From NCBI RefSeq assembly GCF_052078665.1, contig NZ_JBQJIK010000015.1, forward strand, positions 44,100 through 108,099: DNA of 64,000 nucleotides, in the 5' to 3' direction. Made by a program: the position numbers and the translations under genes. How positions within the stretch are numbered: the first letter of the stretch is position 1; each line of letters opens with the position of its first letter. The DNA is from Inquilinus sp052078665 (GTDB taxonomy: Bacteria > Pseudomonadota > Alphaproteobacteria > DSM-16000 > Inquilinaceae). Positions 44,937 through 52,779 of the stretch are shown one piece after another. The notes beneath the pieces were generated by a model. That model searched no databases and was not told the origin of the DNA. It saw only the letters and a list, made by a program, of their open reading frames with translations.

Positions 44937-44961
44937 ATAGACCTTGATCCCAAAGGTCTAT
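44937..44961 (-). promoter_or_regulatory. Perfect 9-bp-arm palindrome (operator) before phnC
   Basis: ATAGACCTT-N7-AAGGTCTAT, 20 bp upstream of the phnC start, with a possible -10 TATAGA on the minus strand overlapping the outer arm. The half-site GGTCTATA resembles HutC/PhnF-type GntR sites (GTNTANAC-like; from memory). No PhnF gene lies in the window, so the binding protein is unknown. Confidence 0.65.
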
Positions 44962-45262
44962 ATGAATTCGTCAGTTGTCGCGCCGAGATTCGAAGAAATC
45001 ATCCCGTCTTCGGGAGATCGTCCGGCGTCTTCAGCAGTATCTACGCGATATTCATGACATTGGTATTTCGGATATCTGAAAATGCCTCACTCGATCGATT
45101 CAGCTTGGCCGCGGTTCTGGGTGTGAAGCTCTTCAGCCATGCCTCTCGCACCAGAGCGATGAGGAGGGTCTTTCTGCTGGCGCAGGGGCGAAGGTCGCTG
45201 GTCGCCACGTCCCGGCCGGCCGCTATAATGCCCGGCAAAAGCAACAGCACGGGGAGGACATC
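44962..45262. other. Intergenic region before the Ldh_2 gene, with -10 TATAAT
   Basis: About 300 bp without a credible gene. A perfect -10 TATAAT stands at 45224-45229, 33 bp before the next ATG, but no good -35 lies 16-19 nt upstream, so activation or a weak promoter is likely. A CCCG-TCTT-CGGG mini-hairpin lies near 45003-45014. Confidence 0.45.
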
Positions 45263-46318
45263 ATGCGGCTGATCGGGGCCGGGCCTCTGACCCAGGTCGT
45301 GGAGCGGATCTTCGCCGCCGGCGGCTGCGGGGCGGAGGAGGCGGGGCGCATCGCCCGCCATCTCGTCGACAGCAACCTCTGCGGCCATGACTCGCACGGC
45401 GTGGTGCGCACCAGGCGCTACATCGACTTCCTCCGCGCCGGCACGGTCTTCCCCGGCCGCAGCGCCGATCTGGTCTTCGACGGCGGTAGCCTGCTGGTCG
45501 TCGACGGGCAGTTCGGCTTCGGCCAGACCATCGGCGAGCAGGCGACCGACCTGCTGGCCGAACGCGCCAAGGCGCATGGCATCGCGCTGGTCACCATCCG
45601 CCGGTCCGGCCATCTCGGCCGCCTGGGCGACTGGGCCGAGCGGCTGGCCGGGCACGGCCTGGTCTCGCTGCACTTCCTGAACACCACCGGCCTCGGGCTG
45701 ATGGTGACGCCGTTCGGCGGCAGCGACCGGCGCCTGTCGCCGAGTCCGATGGCGGTCTGCGTGCCGGTCGAGGGCCGCGACCCGATCCTGCTCGACATCA
45801 CCACCGCCATGACCGCCGAGGGCAAGCTGCTGGTGGCGAAGAACAAGGGCGAGCCGGTCGGGCCGGGCATCATCGTCGACAAGGCCGGGCAGCCGACCAC
45901 CGATCCGGCCGATTTCTACGCCGGCGGCGCGATCCTGCCCTTCGGCGGGCACCGCGGCGCCGGCCTGAACATCCTGACCGACATCCTGTCCGGCGCGCTG
46001 TCGGGCGGCGGCTGCACCGCCCCCGGCGTCACGGTGCTGGAGAACACCATGACCAGCATCGCCATCGACGTGAACCGGCTGCCGGACCACGCCGCCTACA
46101 CTACAGAGATCCTGCGGTTCTGCGATTGGGTGAAGGGGTCGCCGCCGGCCGATCCGGCGGCGCCGGTGCTGCTGCCGGGCGAGGTCGAGGCCGCGACCCG
46201 CCGGCGCCGGGCCGCCGAAGGCATCCCGGTCGACGATGCGACCTGGGGCGACATCCGCGCCGCCGCGGCATCCGTCGGCCTCCCGGAATCCGAGATCGAG
46301 GCGATGGTGCCGGCTTAG
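45263..46318 (+). CDS. Ldh_2-family NAD(P)-dependent dehydrogenase (malate/lactate/sulfolactate type)
   Basis: A 351-residue oxidoreductase with the family's unusual NAD fold. Catalytic-region histidines in LCGHDSHGVVRTRRY and RRSGHLGRLGDW, and a late LPFGGHRGAGLNILTDILSG. Members reduce or oxidise 2-hydroxy acids (malate, lactate, sulfolactate, ureidoglycolate) or imino acids. GGGGAGGA sits just before the ATG. Transcribed singly between a divergent importer and a convergent methyltransferase, so the substrate is open. Confidence 0.9.
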   Translation: MRLIGAGPLTQVVERIFAAGGCGAEEAGRIARHLVDSNLCGHDSHGVVRTRRYIDFLRAGTVFPGRSADLVFDGGSLLVVDGQFGFGQTIGEQATDLLAERAKAHGIALVTIRRSGHLGRLGDWAERLAGHGLVSLHFLNTTGLGLMVTPFGGSDRRLSPSPMAVCVPVEGRDPILLDITTAMTAEGKLLVAKNKGEPVGPGIIVDKAGQPTTDPADFYAGGAILPFGGHRGAGLNILTDILSGALSGGGCTAPGVTVLENTMTSIAIDVNRLPDHAAYTTEILRFCDWVKGSPPADPAAPVLLPGEVEAATRRRRAAEGIPVDDATWGDIRAAAASVGLPESEIEAMVPA

Positions 46319-46339
46319 GCCCGGCGGCGCCGCCGGGCC
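46318..46339. terminator. Perfect 22-nt palindrome between convergent genes
   Basis: GGCCCGGCGGC mirrored exactly by GCCGCCGGGCC, beginning at the last base of the dehydrogenase stop codon and ending 13 bp before the methyltransferase stop. Probably a two-way terminator; a cruciform or protein site is possible. Confidence 0.6.
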
Positions 46340-46352
46340 GATAGGATCGGCC

Positions 46353-47018
46353 TCAGCCGATCCGCATCGACAGCTCGACATCCTCGCCGAACGGCGTCGA
46401 CAGGTAGCCGCTGGCGGGCGAGCGCACCAGCGCCAGGTAGTCGGGGCTGTCATCGGCGTTGTCGGCGACGATGCAGGCGCCCGGTCTCAGCCGGCTCTCC
46501 ACCAGGCCCAGGATCTCGGGATAGAGCGCCTTGGCGCCGTCGAGCAGCAGCAGGTCGATGGTGTCGGGGAGGTCGGTGCGCAGCGTCTGCAGGGCGTCGC
46601 CCACCCGGATCTCCACCAGGTCGGCGAGACCACCGGCCGTCAGGTTCGCCTGAGCCCGCGCCACCTTGGACGGCTCGAACTCGCTGGTGATCAGGCGGCC
46701 GCCGCCATTGTCGCGCAGGGCCGCGGCGAGGTGCAGGGTCGAGATGCCGAAGGAGGTTCCGAACTCGACGATCGTCCGCGCGCCGCAGCCGCGCGCCAGC
46801 ATGTACAGCAGCGCGCCGGTCTCCCGCGAGACCGGGAGGGGGAAGTCCTTCAGGCGCCCGTAGAGCTCGAGATACTCGGTCTTGCTCCGCATCAGGCGCG
46901 CTCGCTCCTCGGCGGAGAGATCGGCCACGGCGGGGCTCGCCGCCGGCGATGCCGCCTCGGCCTCGTCGAACAGGCGCTCCAGCAGGGGGGCGAGCGGGGT
47001 GGTTGTCAGGGTGGTCAT
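46353..47018 (-). CDS. Class I SAM-dependent O-methyltransferase
   Basis: A 221-residue methyltransferase: SAM motif VEFGTSFGISTLHLAAAL, acidic SEFEPSKVARAQANL, and LLLLDGAKALYPEILGLVE. It resembles catechol/caffeoyl-CoA-type methyltransferases in size and fold. Divergent from the TetR gene across 86 bp, the usual layout of a repressor and its target. Substrate unknown, probably a small phenolic. Confidence 0.88.
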   Translation of the reverse strand: MTTLTTTPLAPLLERLFDEAEAASPAASPAVADLSAEERARLMRSKTEYLELYGRLKDFPLPVSRETGALLYMLARGCGARTIVEFGTSFGISTLHLAAALRDNGGGRLITSEFEPSKVARAQANLTAGGLADLVEIRVGDALQTLRTDLPDTIDLLLLDGAKALYPEILGLVESRLRPGACIVADNADDSPDYLALVRSPASGYLSTPFGEDVELSMRIG

Positions 47019-47059
47019 GCCGGTCTCCGGTCGGGGATTGCTTGTGCCGGACCAGAAAT

Positions 47060-47072
47060 ACGACTAATTCGT
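47060..47072. promoter_or_regulatory. Weak palindrome, candidate TetR operator
   Basis: ACGA-CTAAT-TCGT in the 86-bp gap between the divergent methyltransferase and TetR genes. Short arms, so low confidence; the position is right for control of both. Confidence 0.3.
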
Positions 47073-47104
47073 CAGGTTCCCTATTCGCGTTGCCCCGGCC
47101 CGCC

Positions 47105-47737
47105 ATGACCGATCGCCGAAACGCCCGGATTTCCTTGCGAAAGCAGCCCCAGCAGGCTCGTTCGGCCGATCTCGTCGCCGCGATCCTGGAGGCCGCTGTT
47201 CAGGTTTTGGCGAAGGAGGGCGCCCAGCGCTTCACCACGGCGCGGGTGGCCGAGAAGGCGGGAGTCAGCGTCGGGTCGATCTATCAGTACTTCCCGAACA
47301 AGGCGGCGATCCTGTTCCGGCTGCAGAGCGACGAGTGGCGGCAGACCAGCGATCTGCTGCGCGCCATCCTCGAGGACCGCCGGTCACCGCCGCCGGAGCG
47401 GCTGCGCACCCTGGTCCACGTCTTCCTCCGCTCGGAATGCGAGGAGGCCGCGATGCGCATGGCGCTCGCCGACGCGGCTCCGCTCTACCGCGATGCGCCC
47501 GAGGTGCGGGAGGTGAAGCAGTCGGGGCACCGCACCGTCGAGATCTTCATGCGGGAGGCGCTGCCCGAGGCCTCGGACGCGACGCGCGCCCTGGCCGGCA
47601 ACCTGATCACGGCGACGCTCGGCGCGGTGGGGAAGCAGTTCTCGGAAACACCCCGGACCCCGGCGGAGATCGAAGCCTATGCCGACGCCATGGCCGACAT
47701 GGTCTGCGCCTATCTCAAAGGCCTCGGGACTGGCTGA
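47105..47737 (+). CDS. TetR-family transcriptional regulator
   Basis: A 210-residue regulator. The N-terminal helix-turn-helix is TTARVAEKAGVSVGSIYQYFPNKAAIL (about residues 37-64), followed by an all-helical ligand domain with no recognisable subfamily signature. Divergent from the O-methyltransferase, its most likely target. ATG 47105 chosen; the frame is open further upstream across the promoter region. Confidence 0.92.
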   Translation: MTDRRNARISLRKQPQQARSADLVAAILEAAVQVLAKEGAQRFTTARVAEKAGVSVGSIYQYFPNKAAILFRLQSDEWRQTSDLLRAILEDRRSPPPERLRTLVHVFLRSECEEAAMRMALADAAPLYRDAPEVREVKQSGHRTVEIFMREALPEASDATRALAGNLITATLGAVGKQFSETPRTPAEIEAYADAMADMVCAYLKGLGTG

Positions 47738-47738
47738 G

Positions 47739-47781
47739 GCGGCCGATGCGCCGCCCTGCTCAGAGGCGATGCATCGGCCGC
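47739..47781. terminator. 11-bp-arm hairpin between convergent TetR and binding-protein genes
   Basis: GCGGCCGATGC / GCATCGGCCGC, perfect arms around a 21-nt loop that itself contains a short stem. It fills the gap between two convergent stop codons, so probably a bidirectional terminator. Confidence 0.6.
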
Positions 47782-47791
47782 TGCCGCGGTC

Positions 47792-48895
47792 TCAGAAGTC
47801 GAACTTGTCGATGTTCTCCTTGGTGTAGACGAAGGGCGCCCCGAGCAGGATCTCGCTGCCGTTGACGACCTGGAGGTCGCCGAGCTTGCCGGCCTTCACC
47901 GAGGTCGCGCCGGGCTTGAGCGTGCCGTCGGCCACGGCCCGCAGCACATACATCGCGGCATAGCCGAGGTCGACCGGGTTCCACAGCACCACCGACTTGA
48001 CGCAATCCTTCGCCACATAGGGCTTCATGGCGTTGGGCGTGGCCAGGCCGATCACGGCGATCGAGCCGCATTTGCCGGCCTGGGTGACCGCCTCGGCGGA
48101 GGCCGGGGTCGCCACGCTGGTCATGCCGACGATGCCCTTGAGCTCGTCGCCATGCTTGTTGATCAGCGTCGTCGCCTGGTTGAAGGACAGGATGTTGTCC
48201 TCCTGCGCCTCGACCGTCTCCAGCCATTTCAGCTTCGGATGGCACTTCTCGGCATAGGCCGCCATCTCGGCGATCCAGCGCGCCTGGTTCGGCGTGGTGA
48301 AGGTCGAGGTGACGATGGCGAAGGAGGCTTCCTCGCCGATCTCCTTCGCCAGGTTGTCGATCAGCGACTTGGCGATGCCGTTGAACTCCGCCTGGTTGAC
48401 GAACCACTGGCGGGCGTCCGGCGTCGAGTTGGCGTCGTAGCCGACGACGTTGATGCCCTTCGACAAGGCCTTCTTCAGCACCGGCGCGATGGCCACGGGG
48501 TCGTTGGCGGCGAACAGGATGCCGTCGACGCCGCTGGTGATGGTGTTGTCGATGAAGGTGATCTGCTCGTCGATATTGGCCTTGGTCGGCCCGTCCGTCT
48601 TGGCGGTGACGTTGCCGAGCTCCTTGGCCGCGTCGGCGATGCCCTTCGAGGTGGCGTTGAAATAGCCGATGCCGATCAGCTTCGGAATGTCGACCACGGT
48701 GAGCGGCTTGCCCGCGCGGTCCGGCGCGCCGGTCGGGGTGCCGCCGTCATAGGGCTTCGCCGCCGCAGCGGCGGCCGTCCCGTCGCAGGCCAGCGGACTG
48801 GTCGGCAGGTCGTCGCCGCCCGTCCAGGAATCCGCCCGCGCCGCACCGGCGGCCAGCAGCACGCCGAGCGCCAGGGCCCAAGTCGTCCGCCTCAT
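47792..48895 (-). CDS. Sugar ABC transporter substrate-binding protein, LsrB/RhaS type
   Basis: A 367-residue periplasmic type-1 binding protein with a signal peptide ending GAARA (near residue 26). It has an extra 40-residue N-terminal segment (SWTGGDDLP...CDGTAAAAAAKPYDGG), then the sugar-binding fold (TKANIDEQITFIDNTI, ILFAANDPVAIAPVLKKAL, YDANSTPDARQWFVNQ). The segment ATPNAMKPYV followed by a C-terminal ENIDKFDF resembles AI-2 receptor LsrB. ATG 48895 has GGAGGAG 6 nt upstream. Last gene of the operon. Confidence 0.85.
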   Translation of the reverse strand: MRRTTWALALGVLLAAGAARADSWTGGDDLPTSPLACDGTAAAAAAKPYDGGTPTGAPDRAGKPLTVVDIPKLIGIGYFNATSKGIADAAKELGNVTAKTDGPTKANIDEQITFIDNTITSGVDGILFAANDPVAIAPVLKKALSKGINVVGYDANSTPDARQWFVNQAEFNGIAKSLIDNLAKEIGEEASFAIVTSTFTTPNQARWIAEMAAYAEKCHPKLKWLETVEAQEDNILSFNQATTLINKHGDELKGIVGMTSVATPASAEAVTQAGKCGSIAVIGLATPNAMKPYVAKDCVKSVVLWNPVDLGYAAMYVLRAVADGTLKPGATSVKAGKLGDLQVVNGSEILLGAPFVYTKENIDKFDF

Positions 48896-48950
48896 GTCCA
48901 TCTCCTCCACTGTTTGCGGGCCGGAATCCGGCGAGGCCCGCGTTTCTTGG

Positions 48951-49895
48951 TCAGCCGTCGCCGTCGCGGCGGAACAGGTTGCCGGCGAGAATGGCGATGA
49001 TCAGCACCACGCCGATGACGACGATGGTGCCGTCGCCCTTCACCCCGGCCAGGGACAGGCCGTTCTTGATGGCCTGCATCAGGATCAGGCCCAGCACGGT
49101 GCCGACGATCGTGCCGCGCCCGCCGAAGATGCTGGTGCCGCCGAGGACGACGGCGGTGATGACGTCGAGCTCCAGCCCCGTGCCCATGTCCGAGCGCGTG
49201 GTCGACACGCGCGACACGAAGACCACGGCGGCGAGCCCCGCCATCAGGCCCGAGCCGGTATAGATCAGCAGCTTGGTGCGGTCGACACCGATGCCCGAGA
49301 AACGGGCGGCGGTCTCGTTGGCGCCGACCGAATAGGTCGACCGGCCGAAGGTGGTGAGGCCGAGCACCACGGCGGCGGCCACGGTGACGATCAGCAGGAT
49401 CCAGAGCTGCGAGGGCACGCCGAGCGCCTCGCCCTGGCCGAGGCCGAAGAACCAGTCGGGATAGCCGCGCACCGAGCGCGCCTGGCTGATGCCCTCGGCC
49501 AGCCCGCGATAGAGGGCGAGGGTGGCCAGGGTGGCGATCAGCGGCGGCACCCGGAAGCGGGTGATGATCAGGCCGTTGACCAGGCCCGCCACGGCGCCGA
49601 CCGCGAGCGCCAGGGCCATCGCGGCGGGCAGCGGCAGGCCCAGATTTTTCCAGAACACGCCGAGCAGGATGGCGCAGAGCCCCAGGATCGATCCGACCGA
49701 CAGGTCGATGCCGCCGGTGACGATGACGAAGGTCATGGCCAGCGCCACCAGCCCGACCTCGGCCATCAGCCGGCCCTGGTTCAGCAGGTTGTCGATGGTG
49801 AAGAAGCGGTCGGACTGGGTGGCCAGCAGGGCCAGCGCCAGCGTGACCAGGATGGCGAGGATCGTCTCGTGCCGGAGAAGGAAGCGCAGCGACAC
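48951..49895 (-). CDS. Sugar ABC transporter permease (RbsC/LsrD type)
   Basis: A 314-residue inner-membrane permease with GTG start (GAGGAGG 5 nt upstream). Family marks: VTGGIDLSVGSILGLCAI, RFRVPPLIATLATLALYRGLAEG, SVGANETAARFSGI, VVLGGTSIFGGRGTIVGT. It forms a heterodimer with the next permease, a layout typical of lsr and rha importers rather than the single RbsC of ribose systems. Confidence 0.92.
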   Translation of the reverse strand: MSLRFLLRHETILAILVTLALALLATQSDRFFTIDNLLNQGRLMAEVGLVALAMTFVIVTGGIDLSVGSILGLCAILLGVFWKNLGLPLPAAMALALAVGAVAGLVNGLIITRFRVPPLIATLATLALYRGLAEGISQARSVRGYPDWFFGLGQGEALGVPSQLWILLIVTVAAAVVLGLTTFGRSTYSVGANETAARFSGIGVDRTKLLIYTGSGLMAGLAAVVFVSRVSTTRSDMGTGLELDVITAVVLGGTSIFGGRGTIVGTVLGLILMQAIKNGLSLAGVKGDGTIVVIGVVLIIAILAGNLFRRDGDG

Positions 49896-49905
49896 CGGCG
49901 CCTCC

Positions 49906-50895
49906 TCAGAGCGCGACGCGCCGGCGCCGCACCATGTCGGCGAGCACCGTGACGAGGATGAGGAGGCCGAGCACGGCGCGCAGCCAGTAGGCCGACACGT
50001 TGAGGAAGATCAGCGCCGAGCCGATGGTGGCGAACAGCAGGGCGGCGAGGGTCGAGCCGATCACCGTGCCGGTGCCGCCCAGGATCGACACCCCGCCGAT
50101 GACCGAGGCGGTGATGACCGTGAGCTCGAGATTGGGCGGCACGGTCGACTGGATGACCTGGAGCTGGGTCGCGAACAGCACGGCGGTGATGCCGGCGAAG
50201 ACGCCGTGGATGGCGAAGACGGCGACCGTCGTCCCCTCGATCCGGATGCCGGTCGCCCGCGCCGCCTCGGCATTGCCGCCGACGGCATAGATCGACCGTC
50301 CGAAGGCCGAGTAGCGCATCCAGAAGGCAGTCAGGAGCGTCAGCACGACCATGAAATAGATCGGCAGCGGCAGGCCGAAGAGGCGCTTCTGGGCGATCAG
50401 GTAGTCGGCCGGCAGGTTGGTGATCCAGGCGCCGTCGGTGACGCTGATCAGGCCGCCCTTCAGGATCGACAGCATGCCGAGCGTCACCACGATCGACGGG
50501 ATGCGGGCATAGGCGACGAGGCCGCCGACGAAGGCGTTGACCACCACGCCGGCGAGGATCGGCGCGGTCCAGGCGACCCAGACCGGATAGCCGCCGACCG
50601 CGAGCGTGCCGGAGAGCGTGGCGAGCACGCCGATCAGCGAGCCGATCGACACGTCGATATGGCCCGAGATGATCACCAGGGACATGCCCAGCGCGGCCAC
50701 GGCGATATAGGCGTTGCTCGAGAAGATGCTGGTCAGGTTGGTGTCGCTCAGGAAGCGCGGGTTGACCGCGCCGACCACGACGAAGAGCACGACGAGGGCG
50801 CCCAGGATGACCAACTCCTGGCCGTAGGCGCCCAGGAAGCGGCCGAGCCGTCCGCTCCGGGCCGAGGAGCGGGCCGCGGCCGTGATCATCGTCAT
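49906..50895 (-). CDS. Sugar ABC transporter permease (RbsC/LsrC type)
   Basis: A 329-residue inner-membrane permease: ISGHIDVSIGSLIGVLATL, RIPSIVVTLGMLSILKGGLI, AVGGNAEAARATGIRIEGT, VIGGVSILGGTGTVIGS. ATG 50895 overlaps the ATPase stop by one base (TGATG), with GGAGG 7 nt upstream. Pairs with the 48951 permease. Confidence 0.92.
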   Translation of the reverse strand: MTMITAAARSSARSGRLGRFLGAYGQELVILGALVVLFVVVGAVNPRFLSDTNLTSIFSSNAYIAVAALGMSLVIISGHIDVSIGSLIGVLATLSGTLAVGGYPVWVAWTAPILAGVVVNAFVGGLVAYARIPSIVVTLGMLSILKGGLISVTDGAWITNLPADYLIAQKRLFGLPLPIYFMVVLTLLTAFWMRYSAFGRSIYAVGGNAEAARATGIRIEGTTVAVFAIHGVFAGITAVLFATQLQVIQSTVPPNLELTVITASVIGGVSILGGTGTVIGSTLAALLFATIGSALIFLNVSAYWLRAVLGLLILVTVLADMVRRRRVAL

Positions 50896-52403
50896 CAGGC
50901 GGCCTCCGCCGTGTCGCCGGACCGCGTCATCGCCGCGCCGACCGCGTCCGGCGTCGCCTCCGCCCGGTCGAAGGCGGCGGCGATGCGCCCGCCGCTCATG
51001 ACCAGGATACGGTCGCTCATGCCCAGCACCTCGGGAAGCTCGCTCGAGATCAGCAGGATGGCGAGGCCCTGGGCGGCGAGCCGGCTGATCAGGGCATGCA
51101 CCTCGGCCTTGGCGCCGACATCGATGCCGCGCGTCGGCTCGTCGAGGATCAGGATGCGCGGCTCGGTGGCCAGCCATTTCGCCAGCACCACCTTCTGCTG
51201 GTTGCCGCCGGACAGCTGGCGCACCGCCTGTTCGGGCCCGCGGGTGCGGATGCCGAAGCGCTTGATGGCGTCGCGGGCGAGGGCGCCTTCGCGCCGGAGG
51301 TCGACGATGGAGGCCTTGGCGATCCGGCCGAGGACCGCAAGCGACACATTCTCGCGCACCGTCTGCGGCCGGATCAGGCCCTGCAGGCCCCGGTCCTCCG
51401 GCACATAGGCGATGCCAAGGTCCCGCGCCTGGCCCGGCCCGCCGATCACGACCGGCTTGCCGTCCAGCAGGATCTCCCCCGATGTGGCCGGGGTGATGCC
51501 GAAGACGGTGAGCGCCAGCTCGGTGCGGCCCGAGCCGACCAGCCCGGCGATGCCCAGGATCTCGCCGGCGTGCAGCGACAGGGAGATGTCCTTCACCGTC
51601 GTGCTGTACGAGACGTTGCGCAGCTCGAGCATGGTCCGCCCGATTGTCGCCTCGCCCTTGGGGAACAGCTGTTCGATCGAGCGGCCGACCATCATCGACA
51701 CCAGCGTCTTCTCGTCGACCTCGCCGATCGGCCTGGTGCCGATCAGTGCCCCGTCCCGCAGCACGGTGACCCGGTCGGCCAGGGCGAAGATCTCCGCCAT
51801 GCGGTGGCTGACATAGACGATGCCGACGCCCTGGCCGCGCAGCCGGCGCACCACATCCATCAGCCGCTTGACGTCGGCGTCCGCCAGCGCCGCCGTCGGC
51901 TCGTCCATGATGACCAGGCGGGCGTTCCAGGACAGGGCCTTGGCGATCTCGACACGCTGGCGGTTGGCGACCGAAAGGCTGCCCACCCTGGCGTCGACGT
52001 CGAGATCGTGACTGTCGAGGGAATCGAGCAGCTCGCGCGCCCTGATCCGCATCGCCTCCCAGTCTAGCCCGCCCCAGGACCGGCGCGGCGCATGGCCGAG
52101 GAAGATGTTCTCGGCGACCGTGAGCTCGGGGAACAGCAGCAGTTCCTGGTAGACCGTGGCGATGCCGGCCTGCTGCGCCTCGCGCGGCGAGGCGAAGCTC
52201 GTCGGCCTGCCGTCGACGCGCAGCTCCCCGGCATCGGCCCGGTGCACGCCGGCGAGGATCTTGATCAGCGTCGACTTGCCGGCGCCGTTCTCGCCGAGCA
52301 GGGCATGGACCTCGCCGGGACGCACGTCGAAGCTGATGTCCTTCAGCACCGTCAGCCCGGAGAAGGATTTGGACACACCGGCGAGCTCGACGACCGCGGT
52401 CAT
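50895..52403 (-). CDS. Sugar ABC transporter ATP-binding protein (RbsA/LsrA type, two ATPase domains)
   Basis: A 502-residue double ATPase. Domain 1: GENGAGKST, LSVANRQRVEIAKAL, LVIMDEPTAALAD. Domain 2: degenerate Walker A GLVGSGRTEL, intact LSGGNQQKVVLAKWL and LILDEPTRGIDVGAKAEVH, as usual for this family. The ATG at 52403 lacks a clear ribosome binding site; a TTG seven codons upstream (52424) has GAGG 6 nt before it and is a real alternative. First gene of the sugar-import operon. Confidence 0.93.
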   Translation of the reverse strand: MTAVVELAGVSKSFSGLTVLKDISFDVRPGEVHALLGENGAGKSTLIKILAGVHRADAGELRVDGRPTSFASPREAQQAGIATVYQELLLFPELTVAENIFLGHAPRRSWGGLDWEAMRIRARELLDSLDSHDLDVDARVGSLSVANRQRVEIAKALSWNARLVIMDEPTAALADADVKRLMDVVRRLRGQGVGIVYVSHRMAEIFALADRVTVLRDGALIGTRPIGEVDEKTLVSMMVGRSIEQLFPKGEATIGRTMLELRNVSYSTTVKDISLSLHAGEILGIAGLVGSGRTELALTVFGITPATSGEILLDGKPVVIGGPGQARDLGIAYVPEDRGLQGLIRPQTVRENVSLAVLGRIAKASIVDLRREGALARDAIKRFGIRTRGPEQAVRQLSGGNQQKVVLAKWLATEPRILILDEPTRGIDVGAKAEVHALISRLAAQGLAILLISSELPEVLGMSDRILVMSGGRIAAAFDRAEATPDAVGAAMTRSGDTAEAA

Positions 52404-52579
52404 GCCGGTGTCAGCGACGGTCAAGGCCGGCCTCGGATCCGAACGGCTGGCGCCGGGCGCAGCCGGGAGAGCCCTGCTCCGCCGATGCGCTCTGTCGGCT
52501 GATCCCCATGGGTGGCGTCCATCCCTGTCGATCCGGTTCCGAAGACCGTCATTGGAGATCGAGGCGCGGGGCGCTTCGT

Positions 52580-52621
52580 CCCAGTTCCAATCATCAGACC
52601 ATAAAGAGGTTTTACTGTCAC
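52580..52621 (-). pseudogene. Possible remnant of a Gfo/Idh/MocA oxidoreductase N-terminus
   Basis: From a GTG at 52621 (GGAGG just upstream) the minus strand encodes VTVKPLYGLMIGTG and then loses resemblance, continuing as an unfamiliar open frame to 52421. The 14 residues look, from memory, like the start of sugar-operon Gfo/Idh/MocA dehydrogenases (KPLYGLMIGTGEYTTG...). It lies directly upstream of the sugar ATPase and is more AT-rich than its surroundings. Chance resemblance is possible. Confidence 0.3.
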
Positions 52622-52724
52622 GTCCTCCAAGGGGGATCCGGTCCGCCCTCGGGGAACACGACACCCGGGATCGACAGTGCTAGACGGTCATCCTGCGACT
52701 GCCAGGAGCAACCGCGCGGGGTCT

Positions 52725-52734
52725 ATTGCATAAT
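52725..52734 (-). promoter_or_regulatory. Candidate GntR operator, copy 1
   Basis: ATTATGCAAT on the minus strand (ATTGCATAAT on plus), 45 bp upstream of the GntR start, overlapping a -10-like CATAAT. The identical 10-mer recurs at 53733-53742 in front of the catabolic operon. A shared site flanking the regulator gene suggests autoregulation plus control of the downstream operon, and possibly of the divergent sugar importer. Confidence 0.5.
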
Positions 52735-52779
52735 GACGAATAAAAGTACAATCTTCGGCCGCCATACCGAGAGGGGCCG

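Larger units (their letters stand above)
52404..52779. other. Divergent intergenic region, sugar importer / GntR
   Basis: 376 bp without a complete gene. It holds the candidate GntR site at 52725 and an AT-richer patch (52570-52625) encoding a possible gene remnant on the minus strand, listed separately. No clear sigma-70 promoter for the sugar operon was found. Confidence 0.5.

Noticed and set aside
44965..47075. Ten-mer AATTCGTCAG shared by 44965-44974 and 47066-47075
   Set aside because: Considered as a TetR half-site, but only the second copy is in a palindrome-like context and a single shared 10-mer can occur by chance.
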